Assembly: GCF_003719825.1 (NCBI RefSeq)
Contig: NZ_RIBS01000005.1
Coordinates: forward strand, 1 to 64,000
Direction of reading: 5' to 3'
Origin: Montanilutibacter psychrotolerans
Lineage (GTDB): Bacteria; Pseudomonadota; Gammaproteobacteria; Xanthomonadales; Xanthomonadaceae
DNA: 64,000 nucleotides
This document shows, in pieces, positions 53,445 through 63,303 of the stretch. Under the pieces are notes generated by a model, which had not been told where the DNA came from, made no database searches, and worked only from the letters and a program-made list of their open reading frames with translations. A program made the position numbers and the translations under genes. Numbering within the stretch: the first letter of the stretch is position 1; every line of letters begins with the position of its first letter.

Positions 53445-53633
53445 TCACCTTGCCGGGTGGTTGGCGCGGCCGGAGCCGGACTGCTTTCCGCCGCCGTCGC
53501 GTTTGTTGACGGTGGCCCAGGCGCGCTTCTGCGCGGCCTTCTTCGACAGGCCCTGCGCCTCGTAGCCTTCTTCGATGTGTCGGGCCTGGCGCTTTTGCTT
53601 GTCGGTGTAGGCGGATTTGTCTCCACGCGTCAT
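53445..53633 (-). CDS. Small basic stress-type protein (annotated elsewhere as plasmid stabilisation protein)
   Basis: A 62-residue protein starting MTRGDKSAYTDKQKRQARHI, with AAQKRAWATVNKRDGGGKQS and a GSGR end. This small Lys/Arg-rich type is widespread in proteobacteria and often named plasmid stabilisation protein without evidence. Its stop sits in the start region of the SDR gene. Confidence 0.75.
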   Translation of the reverse strand: MTRGDKSAYTDKQKRQARHIEEGYEAQGLSKKAAQKRAWATVNKRDGGGKQSGSGRANHPAR

Positions 53634-53891
53634 GGCGTTCACCTCACAAATCGATGTCACAGCACGACGCTAGCGGACGACACGTCGACGCATCGCGAAT
53701 GTCGCGTCTGCTCGCGCAACGTCCGTGCACAACTGGATAGCGATTCAGCCGTGGCTGTTCAGCGCGATGAATCCGAACACGATGAATGCGCGCGGCTCAC
53801 GCGATGCCAACGCCATCGCGACGTTGCCCTGACAGGCAGCGGGGTAACGTCGTCGCGCCGCAAGGCACAACGACCCAACCGGAGTACTCCC

Positions 53892-54293
53892 ATGACCCGC
53901 CAGGAGCACCAGAACCAGAAGAACAACCCGAACCAGAAGAACAGCCCGATGAACCAGCAGCGCGACGCCGACGCCAAGCAGCGCGCCCAGTCCAACGAAC
54001 TGGCATTCGACACCGATCGCACCTATTGGCTGGAGCGTTACAACAAGGAGCCGTACTACGAGGCCGGCCGTCCGTTCTCCGATTACGAGCCCGGCTATCG
54101 CGCCGGCTACGACGGACACACGCGTTATGGCGGCCATCGCTTCGAGGACGCCGAACCCAGGATGAAGGCCGATTACGAGAGCCTGAAGGCCGACATGCGC
54201 ATGGGTTGGGACAAGGCGCGCGACGCTGCGATGGCGGCGTGGCATCGCATCGAAGATGCCATGCCCGGTGACGCCGACAACGATCGGCACTGA
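53892..54293 (+). CDS. Hydrophilic protein, probable stress-related
   Basis: A 133-residue protein. The N-terminal 35 residues are Gln/Asn-rich and disordered; the core FDTDRTYWLERYNKEPYYEA then GYRAGYDGHTRYGG is a conserved-looking segment, followed by a helix with MRMGWDKARDAAMAAWHRIE. Similar short proteins occur next to stress genes in soil proteobacteria; family name not recalled. Faces away from the SDR pair. Confidence 0.65.
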   Translation: MTRQEHQNQKNNPNQKNSPMNQQRDADAKQRAQSNELAFDTDRTYWLERYNKEPYYEAGRPFSDYEPGYRAGYDGHTRYGGHRFEDAEPRMKADYESLKADMRMGWDKARDAAMAAWHRIEDAMPGDADNDRH

Positions 54294-54416
54294 TCACGGC
54301 GCGACCGTGAAGGAGCGTGGCCGCTGATCGACGGCGTAACGCCGTGCCACGGGCCACCATCGCGACTGGTTGTAATCGGTTCGAGGGCGATGACTTTGCC
54401 CTTCGACCACCCCACA

Positions 54417-54448
54417 GCACGAAGCCCGCATGGTGGCGGGCTTCGTGC
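54417..54448. terminator. Strong bidirectional terminator hairpin
   Basis: GCACGAAGCCCGC and GCGGGCTTCGTGC pair perfectly over 13 bp around a 6-nt loop, between the convergent genes ending at 54293 and 54499. A second, imperfect stem (GGTTCGAGGGC with GCCCTTCGACC) lies at 54379-54408. Confidence 0.75.
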
Positions 54449-54498
54449 ATTCCGGGTTGCGTGTACGGTCGTGCGCGTCCGGGACAGAAACCCGATCG

Positions 54499-56667
54499 TC
54501 AGAACGTGATGCTCCAGCTGTCGATCTTGCCGGTGTCGCCGGATGCGTTGTCGTTGACGCGCAGCTTCCAGGTGCCGTTCAGTGCCTCACTCGACAGGTT
54601 GCGGGAGAAGGTGCCCGACAGGTTGTCGGCGCTGCCGCCGCTGCGGTTGTGGAGGTTGTAGAGCGTGCCATCCGGCGCAACCAGGTCCACCTTGAGGTCG
54701 CCCCGGTACGTGTGGACGATGCTGAGCGTGATGGATGCGTTGGCCGGTGCGTTGCCGGTGCGGCCCGACACCGCAATGGGGCTGTCGACCGTGGCGTTGT
54801 CGTTGATCGTGTAGTCGGCGGTGTTGCTGTAGGTCTGCGTGTCACCGCCACCGGTCCCGTGGCTGCCGGTCAGCGTGAGGTTGGTGAACGAGGCATACGG
54901 CTGAACCAGCACGTGGTACGTGCCTGCTTGGGCCGTGGCGATGTTGCACGTCTCGTTGCTGCTGCTCCCGTCGGACTTGCAGTCGTACGAGGAGGTGGTC
55001 GGCTGGCTGCCGAACTTCACGTACAGGTCGGCGTCGCCGTTGCTGCCGGCGGTCACGAACGACAGCCCGGTAGCACCCGCCGGTACAACCATCGTCCAGC
55101 GCAGCGGCACGTCCTTGGTGCCGTTGATGCCGGTCACGGGGACGCCGTTGCTCAGCACGTTGCCACTGCTGCCGACGGTGACGGTGGCACTCTTGGCATT
55201 GGTCGCGCCGTCGTCGTCGGTGACCGTCAAGGTGACGGTGTAGCTGCCGGCGGCGGTGTAGGTCTTGCTGGGGTTGGTGGCGGTGGAGGTGGTGCCGTCA
55301 CCGAAGCTCCAGCTGCGCGAGGCGATCGTGCCGTCGCTGTCGGTCGAGCTGTCGGTGAAGGCGACAACGAGGCCGCTGATCGCGCTGCTGAAATTCGCGA
55401 CCGGCGCGGCATTGCCGCCACTGGCCTTGTTGCACGTGCCGCTGAAGGAGTCGGTGAAGCCGCCACCACCGGACTTGGGCACGAACTCGCCGGTGTAGCC
55501 GGTGGCGGTGAGGCTGAGCTTGAGCACGCCATGCGTGTTGGCATTGCTGGCCGCCAGCAGCGGGTGGCTGCCGCTGAGTCCGTAGAAGCTCCGCCCGCCG
55601 GTGCCCACCAGCACTTCGACGATGCCGTCGGCAGCGGACTGCTGGCTCGGATTCATCTTGGCGTAGCGCTGGTAGTTGTGATCGTGGCCGTTGAGCACCA
55701 GGTCGGCCTTCGCGGCATACAGCGCATCCCAGAACGGCTTCACGCCGCTGTAGCCGGTGTAGTTGCCTCGGCTGACCAGCGGGTGATGGAAGTAGGCCGC
55801 GGTGCAGGGCTTGGTGTTGGCCGCCAGGTCGGCCTTCAGCCAGTTGATCTGCGTGGTGTCCGGGTTGCCGCTGGAGGTGGTGTTGAGCGCGATGAAGTGC
55901 CATTCGCCCACGTCCCAGCTGTAATAGCCCTTGCTGCGATTGCCGGCCGGGCCGTCCTGCACGTCGACGCCGTTGTAGTAGTCGAAGTAGCCCTTGGCAT
56001 TGGTGGTGAGGTACTCGTGGTTGCCGGGCGTCGGGCTGGTCAGCGCCTTGAAGCGGCCCCAGTACGGTTCGTAATAGCTGTTGTACTGGGCCAGCGTGCC
56101 GCTGCCGTACGCATTGTCGCCGGCGGTGAACACGGCAGTCGGATTGATCGAGACGATCAGGTCCGACGTGCCGGAACATGCCAGCCCGCTGTCGCAGATG
56201 TCGCCGGCACCAGCGACCACCACCGGTGTGTCGACCAGCGCGCGCCTGCCGAAGTCGTAGCCCGACAGCGCGTAGCGGCTGTCGGGATCGCCGAAGCTGG
56301 CCTGGATGTCGACGCACTCGCCGCGCAATGCACGCGCATGGAAGGCACGGTTGTTCCACTGTCCGCCCTCGAAGCGCAGACGATCGCCACCGGAGCTGAC
56401 CAGGGTCAGGCTGTCGTAGTTCTTGAGCACCAGCGAATCGAAGCCCAGGCGCACCCACTTCGCCCCCGGCTCGCAGACGCGCGTTGGCGGTGCGACCAGG
56501 AGCGACGTGCTGCGCGATGTGCGCAGACTGCGGCTGCCCGCGCCGTCTTCGGCCAGCTGCAGCGTGCGTTGCGCGGCCTGCGCGAACGGCGCGGCGAGCA
56601 GTGTCGCGATCGTTGCTGCCAACAGCACCGAGCCGTTGACGGTCCTTCCCTTGGGTGCGTCGTTCAC
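54499..56667 (-). CDS. Secreted calcineurin-like phosphoesterase with PKD, PPC and P domains
   Basis: A 722-residue exported protein from a GTG start with AAGGAAGG upstream; signal peptide to about 32. The metallophosphoesterase core has [33 protein letters not shown] and [10 protein letters not shown], all metal ligands present. Then follow a PKD domain ([20 protein letters not shown]), a bacterial pre-peptidase C-terminal domain and a C-terminal proprotein-convertase P domain ([19 protein letters not shown]). The last two are usual on enzymes secreted by Lysobacter and relatives. Likely a phosphatase or phosphodiesterase at the cell surface or outside. Confidence 0.9.
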   Translation of the reverse strand: MNDAPKGRTVNGSVLLAATIATLLAAPFAQAAQRTLQLAEDGAGSRSLRTSRSTSLLVAPPTRVCEPGAKWVRLGFDSLVLKNYDSLTLVSSGGDRLRFEGGQWNNRAFHARALRGECVDIQASFGDPDSRYALSGYDFGRRALVDTPVVVAGAGDICDSGLACSGTSDLIVSINPTAVFTAGDNAYGSGTLAQYNSYYEPYWGRFKALTSPTPGNHEYLTTNAKGYFDYYNGVDVQDGPAGNRSKGYYSWDVGEWHFIALNTTSSGNPDTTQINWLKADLAANTKPCTAAYFHHPLVSRGNYTGYSGVKPFWDALYAAKADLVLNGHDHNYQRYAKMNPSQQSAADGIVEVLVGTGGRSFYGLSGSHPLLAASNANTHGVLKLSLTATGYTGEFVPKSGGGGFTDSFSGTCNKASGGNAAPVANFSSAISGLVVAFTDSSTDSDGTIASRSWSFGDGTTSTATNPSKTYTAAGSYTVTLTVTDDDGATNAKSATVTVGSSGNVLSNGVPVTGINGTKDVPLRWTMVVPAGATGLSFVTAGSNGDADLYVKFGSQPTTSSYDCKSDGSSSNETCNIATAQAGTYHVLVQPYASFTNLTLTGSHGTGGGDTQTYSNTADYTINDNATVDSPIAVSGRTGNAPANASITLSIVHTYRGDLKVDLVAPDGTLYNLHNRSGGSADNLSGTFSRNLSSEALNGTWKLRVNDNASGDTGKIDSWSITF

Positions 56668-57010
56668 TGCGGCCTTCCTTGAGTGCGAATGAAGTGGGTG
56701 GTGGATCGCGACGGTCTGTCGCGCGGCGGCTGCTGCAAGCCCGCCCCGGCTTCCGTCCCGGCGCCGCCAATCATCGTCGTGCCGACGCCGGCGAATCGTG
56801 GCGATCGTCACGTACTGGGCGTCGGAACATGTCGGGGTATGGGACGGGCCGAGCATAGCCGCGTTGGTTCGCGCCCGCGCTGGCGGCCACGGTTCCGGCC
56901 GCCATGGGCCGCTATGGTGTCGCCGGATTGTTGCAATCCGATGCTAGATTCGCGCAGTTCGATCCGACGCCGGCGTCGCACATCCACCGCAGCGCAACCC
57001 ACGAATCGCC
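56668..57010. other. Divergent promoter region, phosphoesterase / copper oxidase
   Basis: 343 nt without a supported gene; no clear promoter pair or operator found by eye. Confidence 0.4.
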
Positions 57011-58651
57011 ATGACCGACACGCAACGCCGACGGTTGTTGACCGCACTTGCCGCCGCGGCGGGCGTCGCCGCGGCCGCACCGTTTGCATGGCGGCAACTG
57101 CGCGGCGGCACCCGCACGGCAGCATCGACGGCATCGGTCGCCGCGCCCGCCGCATCGCCCGCCCAGCGGTTCATCGAGCCGCTGCGGATCCCCGGGCGCG
57201 AAGGCCTGATGGCCGAACTGCCGTTGTCGCGCGCCGGGACGTTGACCGCGCAGGCGTCGCGGTTCCAGGTGCTCGCCGGCGCAGACACCGAGGTCTGGCA
57301 CTACGCGGCCGAGCACGAAGGACGACGGCTTGCGAACCCGCTGCTTCGCGCGCGACGCGGGGAGGCGATCGACCTGCAACTGCACAACCGGTTGACCGAG
57401 GTCACCACGGTCCACTGGCATGGCCTGGCGCTGGACGAAGCCAACGACGGCAGCGGCCTGCACCCGCTGCCCGCCGGCGCGCACCAGCGCATTCGCTACA
57501 CCGTGCGCGACCGCGCTGGCTTGTACTGGTACCACGCGCATCCGCACCACCGCACCGGGCGTCAGTTGCAGATGGGACTGGCCGGCCTGCTGATGGTCGA
57601 GGACGAGGAGGAGCTGGCGCTGCGCGAACGTCTCGGCCTGGCCTGGGGCGAACGCGACCTGCCGTTGATGTTGGCCGACAAGCAGGTCGATGCCGGCAAT
57701 GCGATCACCTACAAGGACTGCGCCGACGACTGGATCGGCAATCGGATGCTGGTCAACTGGACGCCCGAGCCGTACCTCGATGTCGTGCCCGGCCTGTACC
57801 GATTCCGCATCGCCAATGTCTGCAACGCGCGGATGCTGCGACCGGCGTTCGTGCACGACGGCCAGCCGTTGCCGATGCAGCTGCTGGGCGTCGACGGCGG
57901 GCTGTTGGCGCAACCGTGGCCCATGGATGATCTGTTCCTCGCACCGGCGCAACGCGTCGACGTGCTGGTCGACTTCGGCGGCATCGCGGCAGGCGAGCAC
58001 GTGATGCTGCGCAGTCTCGACTACGCCGCGATGGAAAACGAGGACGAGTCCGGCGCGTTTGCCGGCGACCCGATCGCCGACCATCCCGGCGCCGTGCCGA
58101 TGGGCGGTGCGCTGGACATCATGCAACTGCGCGTCCAGGCCGGCGACGGTGTGCCGTTGCATCGCGCGTTCGACGCGCTGCCGGCGCGTCTGGCGGAGCT
58201 GCCCGCATTGCCGGACACGGCGGGCTGGCCGGTGCGTGACTTGCGCCTGCGCATGGATTCGGAGGGGCGCTGGTTCATCAACGACTGGAACTTCAACGAC
58301 ACCGGCCACGAACCGGTGTTCAGCGTGAGGCGCGGCAGCCGCGAGATCTGGGAGCTGCGCAACGCGATGACCAGCATGCCGCATCCTATCCACCTGCACG
58401 GTTTCCCGTTCCGTGTTCTGTCGCGCGCGATCAGCCCGCCGGACGTGCGCGGCCGCGCGGTGGCCGAGGGCGGTCGCGGGCCGCAGGACATGGGGTATTG
58501 CGACACGGTGGTGGTGTGGCCCGGCGAGGTCGTGCGTATCGCGATCGACTTCAGTCAGCCGTTCACCGGCACGCAGCGCTACATGCTCCATTGCCACAAC
58601 CTCGAGCACGAGGACATGGGCATGATGCTCACCTTCGCGGTGACCGATTGA
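57011..58651 (+). CDS. Multicopper oxidase, Tat-exported
   Basis: A 546-residue protein. The N-terminus QRRRLLTALAAAAG is a Tat-like signal. The four copper-binding blocks are complete: HWHG, YHAHPHH, HPIHLHG and HCHNLEHEDMGMM, the last with the Cys and the Met-rich end of a type 1 site. Three cupredoxin domains of the CueO/laccase type. It probably oxidises Cu(I), metals or phenols in the periplasm. No other copper gene is adjacent; it is followed by the FKBP gene after 94 nt. Confidence 0.92.
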   Translation: MTDTQRRRLLTALAAAAGVAAAAPFAWRQLRGGTRTAASTASVAAPAASPAQRFIEPLRIPGREGLMAELPLSRAGTLTAQASRFQVLAGADTEVWHYAAEHEGRRLANPLLRARRGEAIDLQLHNRLTEVTTVHWHGLALDEANDGSGLHPLPAGAHQRIRYTVRDRAGLYWYHAHPHHRTGRQLQMGLAGLLMVEDEEELALRERLGLAWGERDLPLMLADKQVDAGNAITYKDCADDWIGNRMLVNWTPEPYLDVVPGLYRFRIANVCNARMLRPAFVHDGQPLPMQLLGVDGGLLAQPWPMDDLFLAPAQRVDVLVDFGGIAAGEHVMLRSLDYAAMENEDESGAFAGDPIADHPGAVPMGGALDIMQLRVQAGDGVPLHRAFDALPARLAELPALPDTAGWPVRDLRLRMDSEGRWFINDWNFNDTGHEPVFSVRRGSREIWELRNAMTSMPHPIHLHGFPFRVLSRAISPPDVRGRAVAEGGRGPQDMGYCDTVVVWPGEVVRIAIDFSQPFTGTQRYMLHCHNLEHEDMGMMLTFAVTD

Positions 58652-58745
58652 GTGCGCGGCGATGCGCTTGCTCGCTGATGCACGCGGTGGATCGGCACCG
58701 CGATCGGATCTCCGTTTCCTCCCTGATCTCTCATCGAGGCAGCCC

Positions 58746-59516
58746 ATGCGCCAAACCAACGCTTCCACCCTGATCCGCGTGCTGGCATTCGCGATTGCTG
58801 CCACGTTGCTTGCCGGCTGCGCACCTTCGTCGCCCGACAACACGGCGAAGGCGAATGCGACGGCTACCGCGACGCTCGACAGCGATCGCGCACGGATGAG
58901 TTACGTGGTTGGGCTCGACCTGGGCCGGCAGGTTGCCGCCATCGACGACGACCTCGATATCGAGGTGCTGCTGCAAGGATTGCGCACCGTGCACGCCGGC
59001 GGCACGCCATTGCTGGACGACGCGGCGGCCGATGCCGTGCGCAAGCAGCTGACCGCGCACCTGCAGCAGCGTCGGACCGATCTGGAGAAGCAGATGGCGG
59101 CGAAGAACCTGGCGCTGGGCGAACGCTTCCTGGCCGACAACCGCGGGCGCGACGGCGTGCGGGTCACCGCGTCGGGCTTGCAGTACCAGGTGCTGAAAGC
59201 GGGCGAGGGCGCGCGGCCCGGACGCGACGCCACCGTGCGCATGCACTACACGGGCACCCGGCTCGACGGCAGCACGCTCGAGGACACCCGGGCGACGGAC
59301 CATCCGGGCGAATTCGTGGTCAATCGGCTGATGCCGGGCCTGATCGAAGGCTTGATGCTGATGCCGGTCGGCAGCCGTTACCGGCTGTGGATTCCCGGGC
59401 CGCTTGGCTACGGCGAGCGCGGCCTGGCCGGCAAGGTGGAGCCGAACACGCTGCTCACCTTTGACATCGAACTGGAAGAAGTCGCCGACGCCGCGCCCGT
59501 CGCCGCAGCGCAATAG
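58746..59516 (+). CDS. FKBP-type peptidyl-prolyl isomerase, lipoprotein
   Basis: A 256-residue protein with a lipobox (LLAGC) ending the signal peptide, so it is lipid-anchored. An N-terminal helical dimerisation domain (MSYVVGLDLGRQVAAI) is of the FkpA/Mip type, and the C-terminal FKBP domain has VRMHYTGTRLDGSTLEDT and LWIPGPLGYGERG. It folds or chaperones envelope proteins. Confidence 0.9.
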   Translation: MRQTNASTLIRVLAFAIAATLLAGCAPSSPDNTAKANATATATLDSDRARMSYVVGLDLGRQVAAIDDDLDIEVLLQGLRTVHAGGTPLLDDAAADAVRKQLTAHLQQRRTDLEKQMAAKNLALGERFLADNRGRDGVRVTASGLQYQVLKAGEGARPGRDATVRMHYTGTRLDGSTLEDTRATDHPGEFVVNRLMPGLIEGLMLMPVGSRYRLWIPGPLGYGERGLAGKVEPNTLLTFDIELEEVADAAPVAAAQ

Positions 59517-59573
59517 ATCGATGGCCTGCGCACGAGTAGCGCGCCGCGTGCCGGGCCGACGACGGCCGGCGCG

Positions 59574-59579
59574 TATAAT
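59574..59579 (+). promoter_or_regulatory. Consensus -10 box before yjdM
   Basis: A perfect TATAAT 35 nt before the start codon, striking in such G+C-rich DNA. The matching -35 region is not recognisable. Confidence 0.45.
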
Positions 59580-59614
59580 CGCTGCCCCTCCCGCTCAGCC
59601 GCCAGGCACGACGC

Positions 59615-59959
59615 ATGTCCACGATTCCCGCCTGCCCGCAATGCGCCATGGAGAACACCTACCCCGATGGCGACAACTACGTTTGCGCCGACTGCGGCCA
59701 CGAATGGCCCATGGCCGAAGCCGCCGAGGCCGCGGACACCGGCGATGACGGTGTCGTTCGCGACTCCAACGGCAACGTGCTCGCCGACGGCGACGCGGTG
59801 GTGCTGATCAAGGACCTCAAGGTCAAGGGTTCCTCGACCACGCTGAAGATGGGCACCAAGGTGAAAAGCATCCGCCTGGTTGCCGGCGACCACGAGGTCG
59901 ACTGCAAGATGGACGCCGGCAACTTCATGCTGAAGGCGTGTTACCTCAAGAAGGTCTGA
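59615..59959 (+). CDS. yjdM: YjdM/PhnA-like zinc-ribbon protein
   Basis: A 114-residue protein with an N-terminal zinc ribbon (CPQCAMENTYPDGDNYVCADC) and the PhnA/YjdM C-domain: DSNGNVLADGDAVVLIKDLK, LKMGTKVKSIRLV and DCKMDAGNFMLKACYLKKV. Once linked to phosphonate use, the true role is unclear. Full family length. Confidence 0.92.
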   Translation: MSTIPACPQCAMENTYPDGDNYVCADCGHEWPMAEAAEAADTGDDGVVRDSNGNVLADGDAVVLIKDLKVKGSSTTLKMGTKVKSIRLVAGDHEVDCKMDAGNFMLKACYLKKV

Positions 59960-60076
59960 CGCGACGTGCCCCGCGATCAGCGGGGATGCGATCGACCTGA
60001 CACCGCATTCGGTGTTCCGGCGGGTAGCGGGTCCGATTCGGAGCGGTGCTGCGACGCGTGCGGTTTGCGCGACACG

Positions 60077-60096
60077 ATGCCCCCGAGATGGGGCAT
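60077..60096. terminator. Hairpin between yjdM and rtcB
   Basis: ATGCCCC and GGGGCAT form a 7-bp stem, 6-nt loop, between the convergent stops at 59959 and 60113. Confidence 0.45.
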
Positions 60097-60112
60097 GCGG
60101 TTCGGGCACGGC

Positions 60113-61336
60113 TCAGCCCTTGATGCACACCACCTGGCGCAGCGTGTGCACGACCTCGACCAGGTCGGACTGGGCCGCCATCACCGCATCGATCGATTTG
60201 TACGCCGCGGGCGATTCGTCGATCACCGCCGCGTCCTTGCGACACTCGACGTGCGCGGTTGCCTCGCGATGCTGTTTCAGCGTGATGCTCAGCCGTGCCT
60301 GGGTGCGACTCATGACCCGGCCGGCACCGTGGCTGCAGCTGTGGAAGCTGTCCGGGTTGCCCTTGCCGCGCACGATATAGCTGCGTGTGCCCATGCTGCC
60401 GGGAATGATGCCCAGTTCGCCCTCGCGCGCGCTGACCGCGCCCTTGCGGGTGACCAGCAGCGACTCGCCATGGTGCTGTTCGCGTTGAACGTAGTTGTGG
60501 TGGCAGTTCACCGCCAGCTTCTCGAGCTGGAATTTCGGCAGCCGCTGGCGCATCTCGTGGAGCACCCGCGCCATCATCGCCTCGCGGTTGTTGCGTGCGT
60601 AGTCCTGCGCCCACGACACGGCTTCGACGTAGTCGTCGAACAACGGCTCGCCTTCCAGGAAGAAGGCGAGGTCGCGGTCCGGAAGGTGGAAACCCAGGAC
60701 GCGACGCGCGAGCTCCTCGCGGGCACGCTCGATGAAGTAGGTGCCGATGAGGTTGCCGGTGCCGCGCGAACCGCTGTGCAACATCACCCACACCGCGTCC
60801 GACTCGTCCAGGCAGACCTCGATGAAGTGGTTGCCGCCACCGAGCGTTCCGGTTTGGTTGTGGAGCTTGTCGGTGCGGATCTTGCGGTGCTTGTCCTTGA
60901 TCGTCGCCAGGCGATCGGCCAACCCCGAGTGGGCCAGTCGCGTGGCGATGCTGTCGGGCAGCTTTCGGTGGTCGCCGCCGGGTCCGTTGCCGACCGGTAC
61001 GGCGCGCTCGATCGATGAGCGCAGCAGGGCGAGGTTGTCCGGCAGGTCGGCGGCGCGCAGCGTGGTGCGCACGGCGGCCATGCCGCAACCGATGTCGACG
61101 CCGACCGCGGCCGGGATGATCGCGCCGCGCGTTGGCACGACCGATCCGACCGTCGCGCCCTTGCCAAGGTGAACGTCGGGCATCACCGCTACCCACGGTC
61201 CGACGAATGGCAGCGCGGCGATGTTCTGGAGTTGGCGGTGGGCCTGCTCTTCCAGGGGAACGCCGTGCACCCAGCCCTTGATCGGGGTGGTGGAACCTTC
61301 GGCGTGCAGGAGTTCGTAGTGCGGTTGCGTGTCCAT
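60113..61336 (-). CDS. rtcB: RNA-splicing ligase RtcB
   Basis: A 407-residue protein of full RtcB length. The metal site is VGVDIGCGMAAVR (Asp81, Cys84); GGGNHFIEV, HSGSRGTG and NCHHNYV follow, and SCSHGAGRVMSR contains the His that takes GMP. RtcB joins RNA 2',3'-cyclic phosphate or 3'-phosphate ends to 5'-hydroxyls using GTP and Mn. Neither RtcA nor the RtcR regulator is nearby, so it is a solitary gene. Confidence 0.96.
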   Translation of the reverse strand: MDTQPHYELLHAEGSTTPIKGWVHGVPLEEQAHRQLQNIAALPFVGPWVAVMPDVHLGKGATVGSVVPTRGAIIPAAVGVDIGCGMAAVRTTLRAADLPDNLALLRSSIERAVPVGNGPGGDHRKLPDSIATRLAHSGLADRLATIKDKHRKIRTDKLHNQTGTLGGGNHFIEVCLDESDAVWVMLHSGSRGTGNLIGTYFIERAREELARRVLGFHLPDRDLAFFLEGEPLFDDYVEAVSWAQDYARNNREAMMARVLHEMRQRLPKFQLEKLAVNCHHNYVQREQHHGESLLVTRKGAVSAREGELGIIPGSMGTRSYIVRGKGNPDSFHSCSHGAGRVMSRTQARLSITLKQHREATAHVECRKDAAVIDESPAAYKSIDAVMAAQSDLVEVVHTLRQVVCIKG

Positions 61337-61463
61337 GGGGTGTTCCTGATGGTGCCCGGGTGGACGGGCTGCGGCCTCATCACGGCCGCCGGATTCTGTA
61401 TGTGCCCATGCCGCGCGAAGCGTGCGGTGAATGTGGGCGTGACGATGGAGTGAGCGAATGGCA

Positions 61464-61495
61464 AAACGCCCCCGGAGCGGGGCCCCGGAGGCGTT
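61464..61495 (-). terminator. Intrinsic terminator, strongest on the minus strand
   Basis: On the minus strand AACGCCTCCGG and CCGGGGGCGTT form a long stem with one G-U pair, directly followed by TT, then GCC. It lies 46 nt beyond the stop of the small minus-strand ORF at 61541. A further GGGAG/CTCCC hairpin is at about 61506-61529. Confidence 0.6.
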
Positions 61496-61540
61496 CGCGT
61501 TTCCCGGGAGATCGGTGGGCCGACCTCCCGTTTGGGAAGG

Positions 61541-61684
61541 TCAGTTGCGGCGGATGCCGGCCTCGCTGCGGCCAGCGACGAACCAGGCGGCACCCGTGCG
61601 CAGGCCATCGGCCTGTCGTGCGTCGTGCTGGAGGGCGTCGTGGGCGTGGTGCATCGAAGCGGGCGTTCCGGCGGCTGTGCCCAT
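61541..61684 (-). CDS. Possible small protein (47 residues)
   Basis: An ORF opening MGTAAGTPASMHHAHDALQH and ending AGIRRN. The ribosome site is poor, but a terminator with T-run lies just after it on the same strand, and the interval 61337-61861 has no other gene. His/Ala-rich, without membrane segment. Could be a small protein or a non-coding transcript. Confidence 0.35.
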   Translation of the reverse strand: MGTAAGTPASMHHAHDALQHDARQADGLRTGAAWFVAGRSEAGIRRN

Positions 61685-61861
61685 GTGGGCGAAGGGCGCG
61701 GACGATACGCCCGACGCGCCGCGCCTGCAAGCGCCAATGCGGCGCCGTCGGTGCTGGCAGATTCGACGGGGAAGCGCGGTCTGCCGGCGTGATTTCGTTC
61801 ACTGGCCATGCCGGAAATTGTTGCTAACTTGCGCTTAACGTCCCAATCCCCGAGGTGTGCC

Positions 61862-62464
61862 ATGAAGCACCGCAACCGAATTGCCCGTTTCCTGTCGGCA
61901 GCATTTGTCCTGGTGCTGTTGAGCGCGTGCGCGACCGGTCCGCGCGTGCGCACCGACGTGGACCCGGCGGCCGACTTCTCGCGCTATCGCACCTACGGCT
62001 TCTACCAGCCGCTGGCGATGGAGGAGTCGGGCTACACCAGCTACCTCACCGACCAGATCAAGGCCTCCGTGCGCCGCGAAATGGACAAGCGCGGCTATGT
62101 GTTCGATGCCCAGAGTCCCGGCCTTCGCGTGAACTTCCAGGGCGTGGTCCGCGAGAAGACCGAGGTGTACAGCATGCCACGCACCGACGTGCACTACTTC
62201 TACAGCTTCCGCGCGCGTCGTTACGTTGGCGTGCCGATCTGGTACGACCAGACCGAGGTGGATCAGTACACCGAAGGCACCCTGACCGTCGATCTGGTGG
62301 ATGCCGCACGCAACCACCTGGTCTGGACCGGTGATGCGATCGGTCGCGTCACGCAGAAGACGCCGCAGCAACGCGCTACCGCGGCGGATGCATCGGTGGC
62401 TGCGATCTTCGCCAAGTTCCCGTACACGGCCGGATCGGGCATGCCGGTGGCGCCGGCCCGCTGA
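61862..62464 (+). CDS. DUF4136-domain lipoprotein
   Basis: A 200-residue protein with a lipobox (LLSAC) and then the DUF4136 start VDPAADFSRYRTYGFYQP. The rest follows the family, with the conserved LTVDLVDAARNHLVWTGDA near the end. Outer-membrane or periplasmic lipoprotein of unknown role. A strong hairpin lies 23 nt after the stop. Confidence 0.9.
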   Translation: MKHRNRIARFLSAAFVLVLLSACATGPRVRTDVDPAADFSRYRTYGFYQPLAMEESGYTSYLTDQIKASVRREMDKRGYVFDAQSPGLRVNFQGVVREKTEVYSMPRTDVHYFYSFRARRYVGVPIWYDQTEVDQYTEGTLTVDLVDAARNHLVWTGDAIGRVTQKTPQQRATAADASVAAIFAKFPYTAGSGMPVAPAR

Positions 62465-62486
62465 GTCGCGGAGTCGTCAGCCAGCG

Positions 62487-62516
62487 CCTCGCGTCGACCC
62501 GACAGTCGACGCGAGG
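62487..62516 (+). terminator. Perfect 12-bp hairpin after the lipoprotein gene
   Basis: CCTCGCGTCGAC (62487-62498) pairs with GTCGACGCGAGG (62505-62516); loop CCGACA. Lies between convergent genes. Confidence 0.65.
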
Positions 62517-62601
62517 GTGGGGTGGTTTGCACGCCGGGGCGAAGCCGTCGCGCATACGCGCTGTACCTTGAGCAGCCGGCATTGCGCCGCCGTGCCGAGC
62601 G

Positions 62602-63303
62602 CTACTGAATCAAATTGGCCTGCAGCGACGCGGTCTGGCTGAGCAGGCCGAAGTGGCCGTAGGCGTAGGTGGTGCTGGCCGTTTCGTTCCAGATCGACGA
62701 GGAGTGGATGCCGCCGACCGTGCACACGCCGGCATAGCAGACGATCTGGTCGTAGTACGACTTGATCGAATACACGCGACTGCCGAACTGCCGACCGTAC
62801 AGGTCGTCCAGGAACGGGCTCGACACCGACAGCCCCTGGCTGCCGCAGGTGCTGTTGGCGACGTTGAACGGGTAGGTGCCGCACGACCACAGCCCGCGGA
62901 ACGCGCCGGCAATGCCGACGAAGGCGTCCACGTCACCGCTCAGGCCGTTGCGCGCGATCTGGCTGGCGGCAAGCGTGGCGCCCATCGAGTGGCCCATGAC
63001 GTCGATGCGGCCCGTGCACGACGTCGCGATGGCATCGACCATGGCCGCCAGCACGGGGGCTTCCTCGCTGCCGCTGTGGTCGTTGCATCCGGCGCAGGTT
63101 TTGCTGCCCCAGTTGGGCCGGAATATCTCCCCAGCGGCCAGGCCGCGTGCGCGCAGCTCGGCGTAGGTGTTGTCGAAATCCGCCGGCGTTCCGGCGTTGC
63201 CATGCACCAGCACCACCGCGTCGCGGCACGCCGACCATGCCGTGGGTGCCAGCGCCAGCCACAGCAATGCGGCCAGGCCGAACCTGCAGAACCTGCTGTT
63301 CAT
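62602..63303 (-). CDS. Exported lipase/esterase (alpha/beta hydrolase)
   Basis: A 233-residue protein with a signal peptide to about 24 (TAWSA). VVLVHGNAGTPADF provides the oxyanion region and MGHSMGA the nucleophile. Six cysteines suggest disulfides. The class 2 bacterial lipase pattern (LipA/PHA-depolymerase-like) fits, with a late GGIHSSSIW segment as the likely His site. It should act on acyl esters outside the inner membrane. Confidence 0.82.
   Translation of the reverse strand: MNSRFCRFGLAALLWLALAPTAWSACRDAVVLVHGNAGTPADFDNTYAELRARGLAAGEIFRPNWGSKTCAGCNDHSGSEEAPVLAAMVDAIATSCTGRIDVMGHSMGATLAASQIARNGLSGDVDAFVGIAGAFRGLWSCGTYPFNVANSTCGSQGLSVSSPFLDDLYGRQFGSRVYSIKSYYDQIVCYAGVCTVGGIHSSSIWNETASTTYAYGHFGLLSQTASLQANLIQ

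Noticed and set aside
54379-54408. tRNA-like GGTTCGA stretch
   Set aside because: Only one stem pairs; no acceptor or anticodon arm. It is an imperfect hairpin beside a terminator.
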